This document shows, in pieces, positions 23,203 to 30,774 of a stretch of DNA of 36,010 bases. Position 1 is the stretch's first letter, and every line of letters begins with the position of its first letter. The notes beneath the pieces were generated by a model. It made no database searches, was not told where the DNA came from, and saw only the letters and a program-made list of their open reading frames with translations. Origin of the DNA: Litoribacterium kuwaitense (GTDB lineage: Bacteria; Bacillota; Bacilli; Bacillales; DSM-28697); NCBI RefSeq assembly GCF_011058155.1, contig NZ_JAALFC010000016.1, positions 1-36,010 of the forward strand, in the 5' to 3' direction. Both the position numbers and the translations under genes were made by a program.

Positions 23203-23817
23203 ATGAAACCGACACAGCAGCTAGTGCGTAGTGTTCTTTTTAAATTTGAAGGTAAAAGCTGGGTTGTCGAACAAAAAGACGCACGGCTGCAGCTTGTAGG
23301 GCAAGGGCGAAGCGCCTGTGTCTTTCGGATTGCTGGTACCAATCGTGTGCTAAAAGTGTTTTACCCACCTTTTGTAAAGATAGCGCAAGAGGAGGCTGAG
23401 ATTTATCAACAGCTTGCCGGCATTTCGTATTTTCCGACTTTGCATGAATCTGGCGAGGGATATCTTGTCATTGATTATGTAGAAGGATTTACGTTTTATA
23501 CATGTATGGCAACAGGTCGGCGGGTTACAGAGGCGCATATCAAAGAAGTGGATCGAGCTTTACAGGGAGCACGTGAGCGTGGCTTAAACCCTTCGGATAT
23601 TCATCTGCAAAATTTAATTGTTACCCTTGACGGAAGTGTAAAATTGATTGATGTTGCAAGATTTAGGCAAAAGAAAAAATGTCAGCAATGGTCGCACTTA
23701 AAGAAAGCATTTTATCAGTTGTACCAAAAGCGGTATGTGCCGAAAAAGTGGCCAGTTCGTGTGATGAGAATCGTCGCTGAGCTATATAAGAAAAAAAGGT
23801 TGCCCCGTTTTCGCTAA
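23203..23817 (+). CDS. Small atypical protein kinase-like protein behind a Mn riboswitch
   Basis: A 204-residue cytosolic protein of the protein kinase-like fold, similar to Bacillus YrzF-type putative Ser/Thr kinases. Glycine loop GQGRSACVF, Lys in RVLKVF, hinge YLVIDYVEGF. The catalytic loop reads SDIHLQNLI instead of HRDxKxxN, with Asp and Asn kept, and the metal-binding Asp is in LIDVARF instead of DFG. It is shorter than a classical kinase and lacks most of the C-lobe. The ATG at 23203 follows AAAGAGGTG; GTG 23185 is an alternative. It is the first gene after the riboswitch, so Mn2+ should raise its expression. Target unknown. Confidence 0.75.
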   Translation: MKPTQQLVRSVLFKFEGKSWVVEQKDARLQLVGQGRSACVFRIAGTNRVLKVFYPPFVKIAQEEAEIYQQLAGISYFPTLHESGEGYLVIDYVEGFTFYTCMATGRRVTEAHIKEVDRALQGARERGLNPSDIHLQNLIVTLDGSVKLIDVARFRQKKKCQQWSHLKKAFYQLYQKRYVPKKWPVRVMRIVAELYKKKRLPRFR

Positions 23818-23980
23818 ATATAGTGAACGGTGCTGCCGAAGGGTTTTTTCAAAGTTATTTTGTGTAAACGCGTAGAGGCAGCGGTAATTTTTTTGTTTGC
23901 TAGGCTTTCATCTATTAAACGATATTACGCTCGTTGTCTTCACTCGCCTTTTAGCGCAAGAAGTGGAGGTTAGTATATAT

Positions 23981-24832
23981 ATGGAAACAACGATACAAGC
24001 ACAGGTTCGCGAATTGCAGCAAATGGTTGAGCAGCATGATCGTTGCTCATTGAAATTAAACTGGGACATGTTGAGCGAGCGGCCGAGTGACGATACATAT
24101 GATTATTTTGCCTGGGACGGCGCACAGTTCATCGGCTTTTTAGGTGTGTATGATTTTGGGAATAAGCTTGAAATGTGTGGAATGGTTCATCCGAACAATC
24201 GCCGCCAAGGGATTGGCAAACGTTTACTTAATCAAGCGCTTCTTGGTTGGGCTAATGTACCGCAGCGCAAGCTCTTGAACGTTCCTGAAGGGTCAAAGAG
24301 TGGGAGAGCATTTGTGAAAGCTTTAGAATGGTCCCTTGATTTCACGGAGTATGAAATGAGTTGTTCACAAATCGATGATTTAAGCAATGAAGACAAGGTT
24401 TTTTTGCGTAAAGCGAGTGAGGGTGATATCCCGTTTATTCTCGAAATGGATCAACAAGGGTTTGCTATGTCTTATGAAGAGGCGAAAAAATTATATACCG
24501 TCCATGAAAATGTATATGAGGGAACTTTTATCATTGAGAAGAGCGATCGTCTAATCGGGAAAATGAGGCTCGAGCACCTTGAGCATGAGACATGGTTATA
24601 CGGATTCGTTATTGATCAAAAACAGCGTGGGCGCGGCTTAGGACGGGCAGCTTTGCAAGCCCTTGTTCAGCAGGAAGTCGAACAAGGCAGGCAAATTTGC
24701 TTAGAAGTCGTTGCTGAAAATGAGCAAGCCCTACGTTTGTACACGTCTGCAGGCTTCACGCAGTTTGGTGCTCAGCACTATTACTACAAAAGTGAAAATG
24801 ATAACCAAAAATACAAAAAACCAGAAGCTTAA
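23981..24832 (+). CDS. Protein with two GNAT acetyltransferase domains
   Basis: A 283-residue protein with tandem GNAT folds. The first has the acetyl-CoA loop in GMVHPNNRRQGIGKRLLNQA near residue 66. The second has VIDQKQRGRGLGRAALQAL near 210, followed by LEVVAENEQALRLYTSAGF, the classical end. Both carry the R/Q-x-x-G-x-G/A pattern, so one or both may bind acetyl-CoA. The acceptor cannot be predicted. The ATG at 23981 follows GTGGAGG; earlier starts lack a ribosome site. The stop codon lies in the loop of the terminator shared with the convergent thioredoxin-fold gene. Confidence 0.85.
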   Translation: METTIQAQVRELQQMVEQHDRCSLKLNWDMLSERPSDDTYDYFAWDGAQFIGFLGVYDFGNKLEMCGMVHPNNRRQGIGKRLLNQALLGWANVPQRKLLNVPEGSKSGRAFVKALEWSLDFTEYEMSCSQIDDLSNEDKVFLRKASEGDIPFILEMDQQGFAMSYEEAKKLYTVHENVYEGTFIIEKSDRLIGKMRLEHLEHETWLYGFVIDQKQRGRGLGRAALQALVQQEVEQGRQICLEVVAENEQALRLYTSAGFTQFGAQHYYYKSENDNQKYKKPEA

Positions 24833-24847
24833 AGCCGCTGGTTTTTT
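24815..24847. terminator. Bidirectional terminator shared by convergent genes
   Basis: AAAAAACCAG (24815-24824) pairs with CTGGTTTTTT (24838-24847). It includes the 3' end of the GNAT gene and touches the stop codon of the minus-strand thioredoxin-fold gene. Confidence 0.8.
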
Positions 24848-25403
24848 ATTTTGTAGTGAAAAACTGCTTGATATCGTCAATGACGGCCCGCCAAAGGGAA
24901 GAATCAGACGTGTAACGTTCGTTTATTTTCATAATCAGCTGCTTTTGTTTGTCGCTAAAGCTAGGGTCTTCTTTTGGAGGAAGAGAAGACATTTCAGCAA
25001 CAACAAGTTTTTGAACATCTAAAGCCCTAGGCCCCCAAACAAATTGCTCTTCACCAGCACAATTGATAAAAATAAACTTAGGAATCGCACGAGACGTGCC
25101 ATTTGTTAAATAGCGATCCATTAACTCAAGGTTCTCATCACGAATTAAAAAGCGCAACGTTATGTCACTTTCTTCAGCAATGCGTTGAAAAATAGGAATA
25201 TTCAGCAACGCATCACCGCACCAATCTGCTGTTAAGACAATCCCTCTCCAACCTTTGCCTCTCATCTGTTGAAACACCATTTCATCCTCAGGTGTAAAAG
25301 ATACGTGCTTATAAATCTGGTTCAGCGCGTCTTTATTGACACTCATTTCTTCAACGTACTTAGAAAAGGATGTACCTTTCTCATACCAATCTGTTAATTC
25401 CAT
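24846..25403 (-). CDS. Thioredoxin-fold family protein
   Basis: A 185-residue cytosolic protein. The thioredoxin active-site region is LTADWCGDALLNIPIFQRIAE near residues 68-88, and the cis-Pro segment is RAIPKFIFINCAGEE. The second active-site Cys is replaced (WCGDA), so it resembles the Bacillus thioredoxin-like family with a single Cys rather than a classical thioredoxin. It may bind small thiols such as bacillithiol or act as a reductase partner. The ATG at 25403 follows GAAAGGAG, and the longer frame upstream has no ribosome site. It is convergent with the GNAT gene. Confidence 0.8.
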   Translation of the reverse strand: MELTDWYEKGTSFSKYVEEMSVNKDALNQIYKHVSFTPEDEMVFQQMRGKGWRGIVLTADWCGDALLNIPIFQRIAEESDITLRFLIRDENLELMDRYLTNGTSRAIPKFIFINCAGEEQFVWGPRALDVQKLVVAEMSSLPPKEDPSFSDKQKQLIMKINERYTSDSSLWRAVIDDIKQFFTTK

Positions 25404-25622
25404 GTTTGTCACTCCTTTCACTCTTCGTTCTATCTTAGGTGAAATGTGTCTAAAAGAATAGGTGAAAGGATGTGTTTTTGAGAAATTCTTCAAAAAAAGC
25501 TCAATAATGTGGTACTGTGTATTTATTAACAAACACAGCATATGGCGCTTTTTGTTGCGTAAATGGAGCGGGCGTCGTCTTTTAAGTGCTTTAATACTGA
25601 ATAGAGATGTAGGAGGGTCACT

Positions 25623-26222
25623 GTGGGTTCACGAGTTATGCATGCAATTGTTGCGTTAGAGGTAGCTAGAAGAAGAAAAGAAACGGATCTGTCTACCTTT
25701 TTTGCTGGTGCACTTGCTCCGAGCGCTGCTTCAACTCTAAGGGAGAAGGAAGCCTTACATTTTTATGATCGTCACGGTGGAGAAGACACCAAGTTTATTT
25801 CATTCTCTTCATTTGCTAAGCGTTATATGGACATTAGCCGCCATCCTGAATTGAAAGGATACGCTACTCACCTTGTCACTGACCACATTTGGTTGACGCA
25901 CCTCTATCATCCATGGTTACGAAATCAGACGTCAAAGATCAGTGAGCTAACGGACATGTACCATCGTGATTTTACGAGACTAAATCAGCCACTTCTACAT
26001 CATTTTGCTCTAAGCGAGAGCTTAAATGACGTTTTAAAACAGCCGATTTTGACCATATTTAGTCATATCGATGAATTACAAATGCAATTAACATATCAAA
26101 GATTAGAAGAAGATTTACATAGAGAAGACGATACACAACTTGAAGTTTTGTCATGGGAAGGCATGCTAGATTATATTCATGTAAGCATTGAGCAGAGTAT
26201 TGCTTATTTGCAAGGGCTTTGA
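25623..26222 (+). CDS. Zinc-dependent phospholipase C-like hydrolase
   Basis: A 199-residue protein resembling the Zn-dependent PLC/S1-P1 nuclease-like family. It has the usual early MHAIVALEVARR, FAGALAPSA (APDA-like), then KGYATHLVTDHIWLTHLY near residue 80, with His and Asp ligands. No signal peptide is seen, unlike secreted PLC. The GTG start at 25623 follows TAGGAGGG. It stands alone before a long intergenic region. A phosphodiester or phospholipid substrate is possible but not shown. Confidence 0.6.
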   Translation: MGSRVMHAIVALEVARRRKETDLSTFFAGALAPSAASTLREKEALHFYDRHGGEDTKFISFSSFAKRYMDISRHPELKGYATHLVTDHIWLTHLYHPWLRNQTSKISELTDMYHRDFTRLNQPLLHHFALSESLNDVLKQPILTIFSHIDELQMQLTYQRLEEDLHREDDTQLEVLSWEGMLDYIHVSIEQSIAYLQGL

Positions 26223-26566
26223 CTCTTAGGCGCCAACATTAGAATTTGTCCGGAAGGCTTCCATCGGGGCAGATTTTTGTTGTAGGCGTTTTTTCTATGT
26301 CAGGGACACTTTTATTGTCAAAGCTGCTGCATGGTCATAGTTAACCAAGAGGATTTAGCGGTACTGTCAAACCACATATTATTGCAAGAGTTTTTACATC
26401 AAGCTTATCAACTTGCTCATGTTCGTCATGGCTTGATAACATATGTCATTCTAAGTTAAAGAGATTGAATATTCTCTCTAAAAAAAGAGACAGTTAACGG
26501 ATGATGGATGGGTGTGCTTGCCAATGGTTTATTTTAATAAATCATTCGAAAAGGTGATGATATATC

Positions 26567-26594
26567 TTTACAAACTGTTAACTTCAATTTAATA
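26567..26594 (+). promoter_or_regulatory. PhoP-box-like direct repeats before the second Ugp cluster
   Basis: TTTACA (26567-26572), TTAACT (26578-26583) and TTAATA (26589-26594), each 11 bp apart with 5-nt spacers. This is the Bacillus PhoP-box layout, TT(A/C/T)A(C/T)A at 11-bp spacing. With TATAAT at 26615 the box would sit at roughly -60 to -33, as for Pho-activated promoters. Only three repeats and no -35; binding is inferred. Confidence 0.5.
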
Positions 26595-26614
26595 TGAGCA
26601 AAATGTTGCAAATA

Positions 26615-26620
26615 TATAAT
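26615..26620 (+). promoter_or_regulatory. -10 element of the second Ugp cluster
   Basis: A perfect TATAAT without a recognisable -35, which fits an activator-dependent promoter. It lies about 65 nt before the araL-like gene. Confidence 0.5.
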
Positions 26621-26684
26621 TTAATCGATCCTTAAAGAGCATGAATAAGCAATAATAAACAAAAATGTTGGGAGAGAGTAGAAA

Positions 26685-27476
26685 ATAGACGGATTTATCA
26701 TTAATTTGGGTGGAACAGTTTTCAGAGGCAATAACCTCATCGATGGGGTTTTCGAAACGATTTTTCATTTGAAAAAACTAGAAAAAAAAGTTGTGTTTTT
26801 AAGTAACAGGGGCAATATCTTAAGAAAAATGTGCTATAGCAAGTTGTGTCAAATGGGGCTAGATGTATCGGAAGAGAAGATTCTTCTTTCGTCTACTGTA
26901 GCAGCAAACGATTTGAAGGCTTATTTTGCTTCAAGTGCGGTCTGGGTTTTTGGGGAACAAGGACTGAAGGATGAACTGATTGAAGCTGAGGTAAGGATAG
27001 CGAGTCGTCCGGAGGAAGCGGACTGGTTACTAATTACTTTGCACGAGTCGGTCACTTATAAAGATTTGAATGATGCTTTTCGCGCTGTTAGGCACGGGGC
27101 GCGAATCATAGCAACAAATACGGATACGCATTTTCCTTCAGAAGATGGAGACTCAATTGATGTTGCTGGAATGATTGGCGCGGTCGTCGCTTCAACAGGA
27201 AAAGAAGTCGATGTAGTGATTGGAAAGCCATCTCACTACATGGTGGAAGCGGCATTGAAAGTGTTAGGGCAGTCACCTGAATCGTGTCTGGTCGTCGGAG
27301 ACAGCTTAGCATCAGATATTTGTTTAGGAAAACGTTTTGGGATAAAGACAGCTCTTGTTTTATCGGGTTCAGTGCAGCTAGAAAATGTGAAACAGAGCAA
27401 GTGGCAGCCAGATTGGATTTGGAATTATTTGGGTGATTTGAATGAATATTTAACAACAGGATGGAAATGCCTATGA
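26685..27476 (+). CDS. araL: AraL-like HAD protein with degraded nucleophile motif and no normal start codon
   Basis: About 257-263 residues, close to B. subtilis AraL (HAD-IIA sugar phosphatase) from FLSNRG (motif II) through GARIIATN, GKPS (motif III Lys) and VVGDSLASDI (motif IV). Motif I, normally DLDGT with Asp nucleophile and Asp acid/base, reads FIINLGGTVFRG, so both Asp residues are lost (to Asn and Gly). The ribosome site GGAGAGAG (26671-26678) fits an AUA codon at 26685, not a normal start; a TAG stop at 26679-26681 precedes it in frame, and the first standard start is TTG at 26706, after the motif. It is either an inactive pseudoenzyme or an early pseudogene; the rest is open. The stop overlaps araM (ATGA). 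Confidence 0.75.
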   Translation: MDGFIINLGGTVFRGNNLIDGVFETIFHLKKLEKKVVFLSNRGNILRKMCYSKLCQMGLDVSEEKILLSSTVAANDLKAYFASSAVWVFGEQGLKDELIEAEVRIASRPEEADWLLITLHESVTYKDLNDAFRAVRHGARIIATNTDTHFPSEDGDSIDVAGMIGAVVASTGKEVDVVIGKPSHYMVEAALKVLGQSPESCLVVGDSLASDICLGKRFGIKTALVLSGSVQLENVKQSKWQPDWIWNYLGDLNEYLTTGWKCL

Positions 27477-28612
27477 CAGCAGTTTTAGAAAAAATAAAAA
27501 AAATAGTAGATGTAGACGCCATAAAAATTGAGGCTGGAGCTACTCGTTTAGCAAGTGAATATTTATTTGAACAAAATTATAAAAAAGTCATGATTGTTGC
27601 TGATGCTACAACATATTTGGCGGCTGGTGAAATGTTGCAGAACCACTTGGAAGGTATTGGGATCGGTGTTTGTGTAACAGAAATAAAGCCTAATGAACAT
27701 GGAGATATCATCGCTAATGAAGCATCACTTATACAGCTGATCCTAGATGTTCAACTCTATGTTCCACAGGTGCTGATCGCTGTAGGTGGTGGAACGATAC
27801 ACGATATTACACGCTATGCTGCTTATACGACACAAAGACCTTTTATCTCCTACCCAACGGCGCCTTCCGTGGATGGGTTTAATTCTATCGGAGCTCCAAT
27901 TTTGCTCAGAGGAAGAAAAACAACAATTCAAGCCGTTTGTCCCAGAGCCGTTTTTGCAGATCTTGAGGTATTGATGGAAGCTCCAAAAGAAATGGTTGCT
28001 GCAGGTTTTAGTGATATTCTTGGAAAATACACATCTTTATTTGATTGGAAGTTTGGACATTTGGTAGCGGGTGAACCGTACATGAAGGAAGCGGCGGAGA
28101 TCACTTCTTTTGCGTTACAACAATGCGTAGATCAGGTAGATGACATCGCGGCGATGAAAGAGGAAGGGATACATACCTTAATGACCTCCTTAATTAATTC
28201 TGGTTTGGCCATGTTGCTTTTTGGTCGCTCCCACCCTGCCTCTGGTGCCGAACATCATCTCTCGCATTATTGGGAGGAAGAGTATATTCGCAAAGGTGAA
28301 AAGCAGTTGTTGCACGGGGCTAAAGTAGGAGTTGCCTGCATGGAAATTGCTAAATTGTATCATTTGATAGCAAAAGAAGGTCCTGAAACATGGAGTGGCA
28401 TCGTTCGTAAATGTTGGGAAGATATTTATCAAGATATATTGATTATACCAACCGAAGAAAACCTTAGACATTTATTACTTAAAGTAGGCAATCCTACAAC
28501 ACCGGAAGAACTGACTCTTAGCCAGGAGTTATTTGAGAGAAGCTTGCGCGAAGCCCATTTGGTTCGACCGAAAAGATATACACTATTAAGAGCTTATAAC
28601 GAGAAATTTTAA
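27473..28612 (+). CDS. araM: Glycerol-1-phosphate dehydrogenase AraM
   Basis: A 379-residue NAD(P)-dependent dehydrogenase of the Fe-ADH-like group. B. subtilis AraM interconverts DHAP and sn-glycerol-1-phosphate. NAD loop LIAVGGGTIHDITRY near residue 104. PTAPSVDGF near 128. Metal ligands GFSDILGKYTS near 178, SHPASGAEHHLSHYW near 252 and QLLHGAKVGV near 280. I prefer ATG 27473, overlapping the araL stop as ATGA; ATG 27461 adds four residues. In B. subtilis araL-araM sit in the arabinan operon next to an ABC transporter. Here they sit before Ugp genes and a GDPD, suggesting that imported G1P is oxidised to DHAP. Confidence 0.88.
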   Translation: MTAVLEKIKKIVDVDAIKIEAGATRLASEYLFEQNYKKVMIVADATTYLAAGEMLQNHLEGIGIGVCVTEIKPNEHGDIIANEASLIQLILDVQLYVPQVLIAVGGGTIHDITRYAAYTTQRPFISYPTAPSVDGFNSIGAPILLRGRKTTIQAVCPRAVFADLEVLMEAPKEMVAAGFSDILGKYTSLFDWKFGHLVAGEPYMKEAAEITSFALQQCVDQVDDIAAMKEEGIHTLMTSLINSGLAMLLFGRSHPASGAEHHLSHYWEEEYIRKGEKQLLHGAKVGVACMEIAKLYHLIAKEGPETWSGIVRKCWEDIYQDILIIPTEENLRHLLLKVGNPTTPEELTLSQELFERSLREAHLVRPKRYTLLRAYNEKF

Positions 28613-28812
28613 ATTTACTTACTCTTAACGTAACCACAATACCTCATTGAAAAAATGTTTATATAATAACGAGCGTGAATAAGCAAATTCCAACAAAAAA
28701 AAGCAGTCGGAGGAGTCGGTGTTGTTAGCAGTTTGGGTATCATTGGGCCATGCTCTCAATCTGTTTTGCAAAGCATGGTTTTGTCTGCATAAGTGATTAG
28801 GAGGGAACGGAG
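28613..28812 (+). other. Gap between araM and ugpC, possible attenuator
   Basis: A hairpin CCATGCT/AGCATGG (about 28746-28783) followed by TTTTGTCT lies about 30 nt before the ugpC ribosome site. It is too weak for a confident terminator but could set the ratio of dehydrogenase to transporter. Confidence 0.35.
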
Positions 28813-29901
28813 ATGTCATCAATTGAGTTTGCACAAGTGACGAAATCGTTTAATAAAAAAGCAGTCATTCAAGATTTGGATTTAAATATTGAGGATGGCA
28901 AGTTCACCGTACTGGTAGGTCCTTCGGGGTGTGGGAAAACGACGCTTCTTCGCATGATTGCGGGAATCGAGTCTCAGACATCTGGATCCGTTCTTATTGG
29001 AGGCAAAGATGTCACTCGTGTTGCTCCTGGTAAAAGGGGCGTGGCAATGGTTTTTCAGAATTATGCGATATATCCAACAATGTCAGTTCGCGACAATATT
29101 GAATTTGGCTTAAAGAATAATAAAATACCTAAGTCAGAACGAACACAGCTTGTAGAGAGTGTGAGTGCAACGGTTGGCCTGTATGAGTTTTTGGATCGCA
29201 AACCATCTACGCTCTCAGGTGGTCAGCGTCAGCGGGTGGCTTTGGCACGTGCGATGGTTAAAAAGCCTTCAGTATTTTTGATGGATGAGCCCCTATCTAA
29301 TTTAGATGCTAAGCTTCGTGCACAGATGAGACTTGAGTTAATCGAGTTGCACAAAAAACTTGGAACAACTTTTGTTTACGTCACCCATGATCAAGTAGAA
29401 GCGATGTCGATGGCTGATACAGTGGTCCTCATGAATCAAGGCAAGATACAACAAGTGGCTCCACCAGAAATAATGTACCATACGCCAAACAATTTGTTTT
29501 CTGCTCAATTTATCGGAATGCCACCGATGAATGTCACTGACTTGCACGTCGATGATGTCAAATTCGGCTTTCGTCCGGAAAGCGCAGTGTTGTCCAGTGA
29601 ACCAAGAGAATTTCATTATTCTGTGAAAGGGGTGATTGTCACTAGAGAAATGCTCGGCTCTGAAACGCTCTATCAAGTGAGAAGCAATGGTCATACTTTT
29701 ATGGTCAAGAGTGCAGAAAATGTTTTTTCTGTAGATCAGGAAGTGTACTTAGGTGTTGATGCCTCGAAAATATATTTCTTTGCTGCTGATGAACAACGGA
29801 TAGGTGGTGATCAAGCTCGGTATAAGGAGTACTTAGACGTGTTAAGGAGTGAAGAAACTTGCATAAAAAAAGCGCATGGGAAATTGCTCGTCCATACGTA
29901 A
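28813..29901 (+). CDS. ugpC: ABC transporter ATPase UgpC-like
   Basis: A 362-residue ATPase of the MalK/UgpC group. Walker A GPSGCGKTT at residues 36-44; Q-loop MVFQNYAIYPTM near 78-89; signature LSGGQRQRVALARA near 134-147; Walker B VFLMDEPLSNLDA near 154-166; H-loop YVTHDQVEAMSMAD. The C-terminal regulatory TOBE-like part contains FGFRPESAVL. The ATG follows TAGGAGGG. It powers the permeases that follow and may also supply ATPase to the ATPase-less Ugp operon at 17095-21950. Its last 43 nt overlap the next gene. Confidence 0.92.
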   Translation: MSSIEFAQVTKSFNKKAVIQDLDLNIEDGKFTVLVGPSGCGKTTLLRMIAGIESQTSGSVLIGGKDVTRVAPGKRGVAMVFQNYAIYPTMSVRDNIEFGLKNNKIPKSERTQLVESVSATVGLYEFLDRKPSTLSGGQRQRVALARAMVKKPSVFLMDEPLSNLDAKLRAQMRLELIELHKKLGTTFVYVTHDQVEAMSMADTVVLMNQGKIQQVAPPEIMYHTPNNLFSAQFIGMPPMNVTDLHVDDVKFGFRPESAVLSSEPREFHYSVKGVIVTREMLGSETLYQVRSNGHTFMVKSAENVFSVDQEVYLGVDASKIYFFAADEQRIGGDQARYKEYLDVLRSEETCIKKAHGKLLVHT

Positions 29902-30737
29902 TGATTACGCCCGCTATGGTTGGCATTATCCTGTTTGTGATTTACCCGGTGTTTTACTTGATGAATTTAAGTATGCATGACTACAACTTGCTTAATCCAG
30001 ATCAGAGCAAATTTATTGGGCTGGAAAATTTCAAACAAGTTTTGACTCGTGGCGACTTTTATAATGCGTTGTCCAATACTGCGATTTATACTGCAGCCGT
30101 CGTTTTTATAACGATGGGGTTAGCTCTTATCGTGGCGATATGGCTTAACCAGAAATCTCGCTTTAATAGAGTTGTCCAAGCGGGAATGTTTACACCTCAT
30201 ATTATTTCTACCGTTTCAATTTCATTAGTGTGGATGTTAATGATGGAGCCAAATCACGGGCTACTAAACTTTGGCTTGACAACTTTAGGATTGCCTTCTT
30301 CTGCATGGTTACAAAGTTCAAGCACTTCTTTAATGTCAGTCATTATTGTAGCTGTGTGGGGAAACATCGGTTATTTTGCTTTAATCATTATTGCTGCTTT
30401 ACAAGGCATTTCACCGAGTATTTATGAGGCAGCGGCGTTGGACAATGGTAAGCGAATGAGTGTGTTTACAAAGATTACCTTACCAATGATCTCACCGCAA
30501 TTGTTCTTTATTCTTGTCATTATGACGATCGGTTCCTTTAAAGTATTTGAGACCGTTAATATTATGACAGGCGGTGGCCCAAACGATTCTACATCAACTC
30601 TTGTCTATTATATTTATGAATTTAGAACGAACAATATAGGTTATGCCTCAGCCACAGGAGTACTTTTGATGATCATTATTTCAGTGTTGACGATCATTTA
30701 CTTCCGCTTGTTGGCTAAAAAAGTGCATTACCAATAA
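29859..30737 (+). CDS. ugpA: ABC transporter permease UgpA-like (TTG start)
   Basis: A 292-residue membrane permease with six helices and the EAA loop IYEAAALDNGKRMSVFTKITLP near residue 187. The start is TTG at 29859, with AAGGAG (29844-29849) 9 nt upstream; this places it 43 nt inside ugpC, so translation is coupled. The N-terminus starts MHKKSAWEIARPYVM. It pairs with the UgpE-like permease that follows. A later ATG is possible but would remove part of the first helix. Confidence 0.9.
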   Translation: MHKKSAWEIARPYVMITPAMVGIILFVIYPVFYLMNLSMHDYNLLNPDQSKFIGLENFKQVLTRGDFYNALSNTAIYTAAVVFITMGLALIVAIWLNQKSRFNRVVQAGMFTPHIISTVSISLVWMLMMEPNHGLLNFGLTTLGLPSSAWLQSSSTSLMSVIIVAVWGNIGYFALIIIAALQGISPSIYEAAALDNGKRMSVFTKITLPMISPQLFFILVIMTIGSFKVFETVNIMTGGGPNDSTSTLVYYIYEFRTNNIGYASATGVLLMIIISVLTIIYFRLLAKKVHYQ

Positions 30738-30774
30738 GTTATATGCTTTGGAGGGATTGGAGGCGCACTTGGAG

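Larger units (their letters stand above)
26223..26684 (+). other. Regulatory intergenic region before the second Ugp cluster
   Basis: About 460 bp without a supported gene. It holds a -10 element and PhoP-box-like repeats near its right end (separate entries). AAGCTTATCAA and CTTGATAAC, around 26402 and 26442, form an imperfect inverted repeat whose role is unknown. No clear terminator for the preceding gene was seen. Confidence 0.5.

Noticed and set aside
28746-28783. Hairpin before ugpC as a full terminator
   Set aside because: The stem is short with a long loop and a weak T tract, and araM and ugpC clearly belong together, so at most it is an attenuator.
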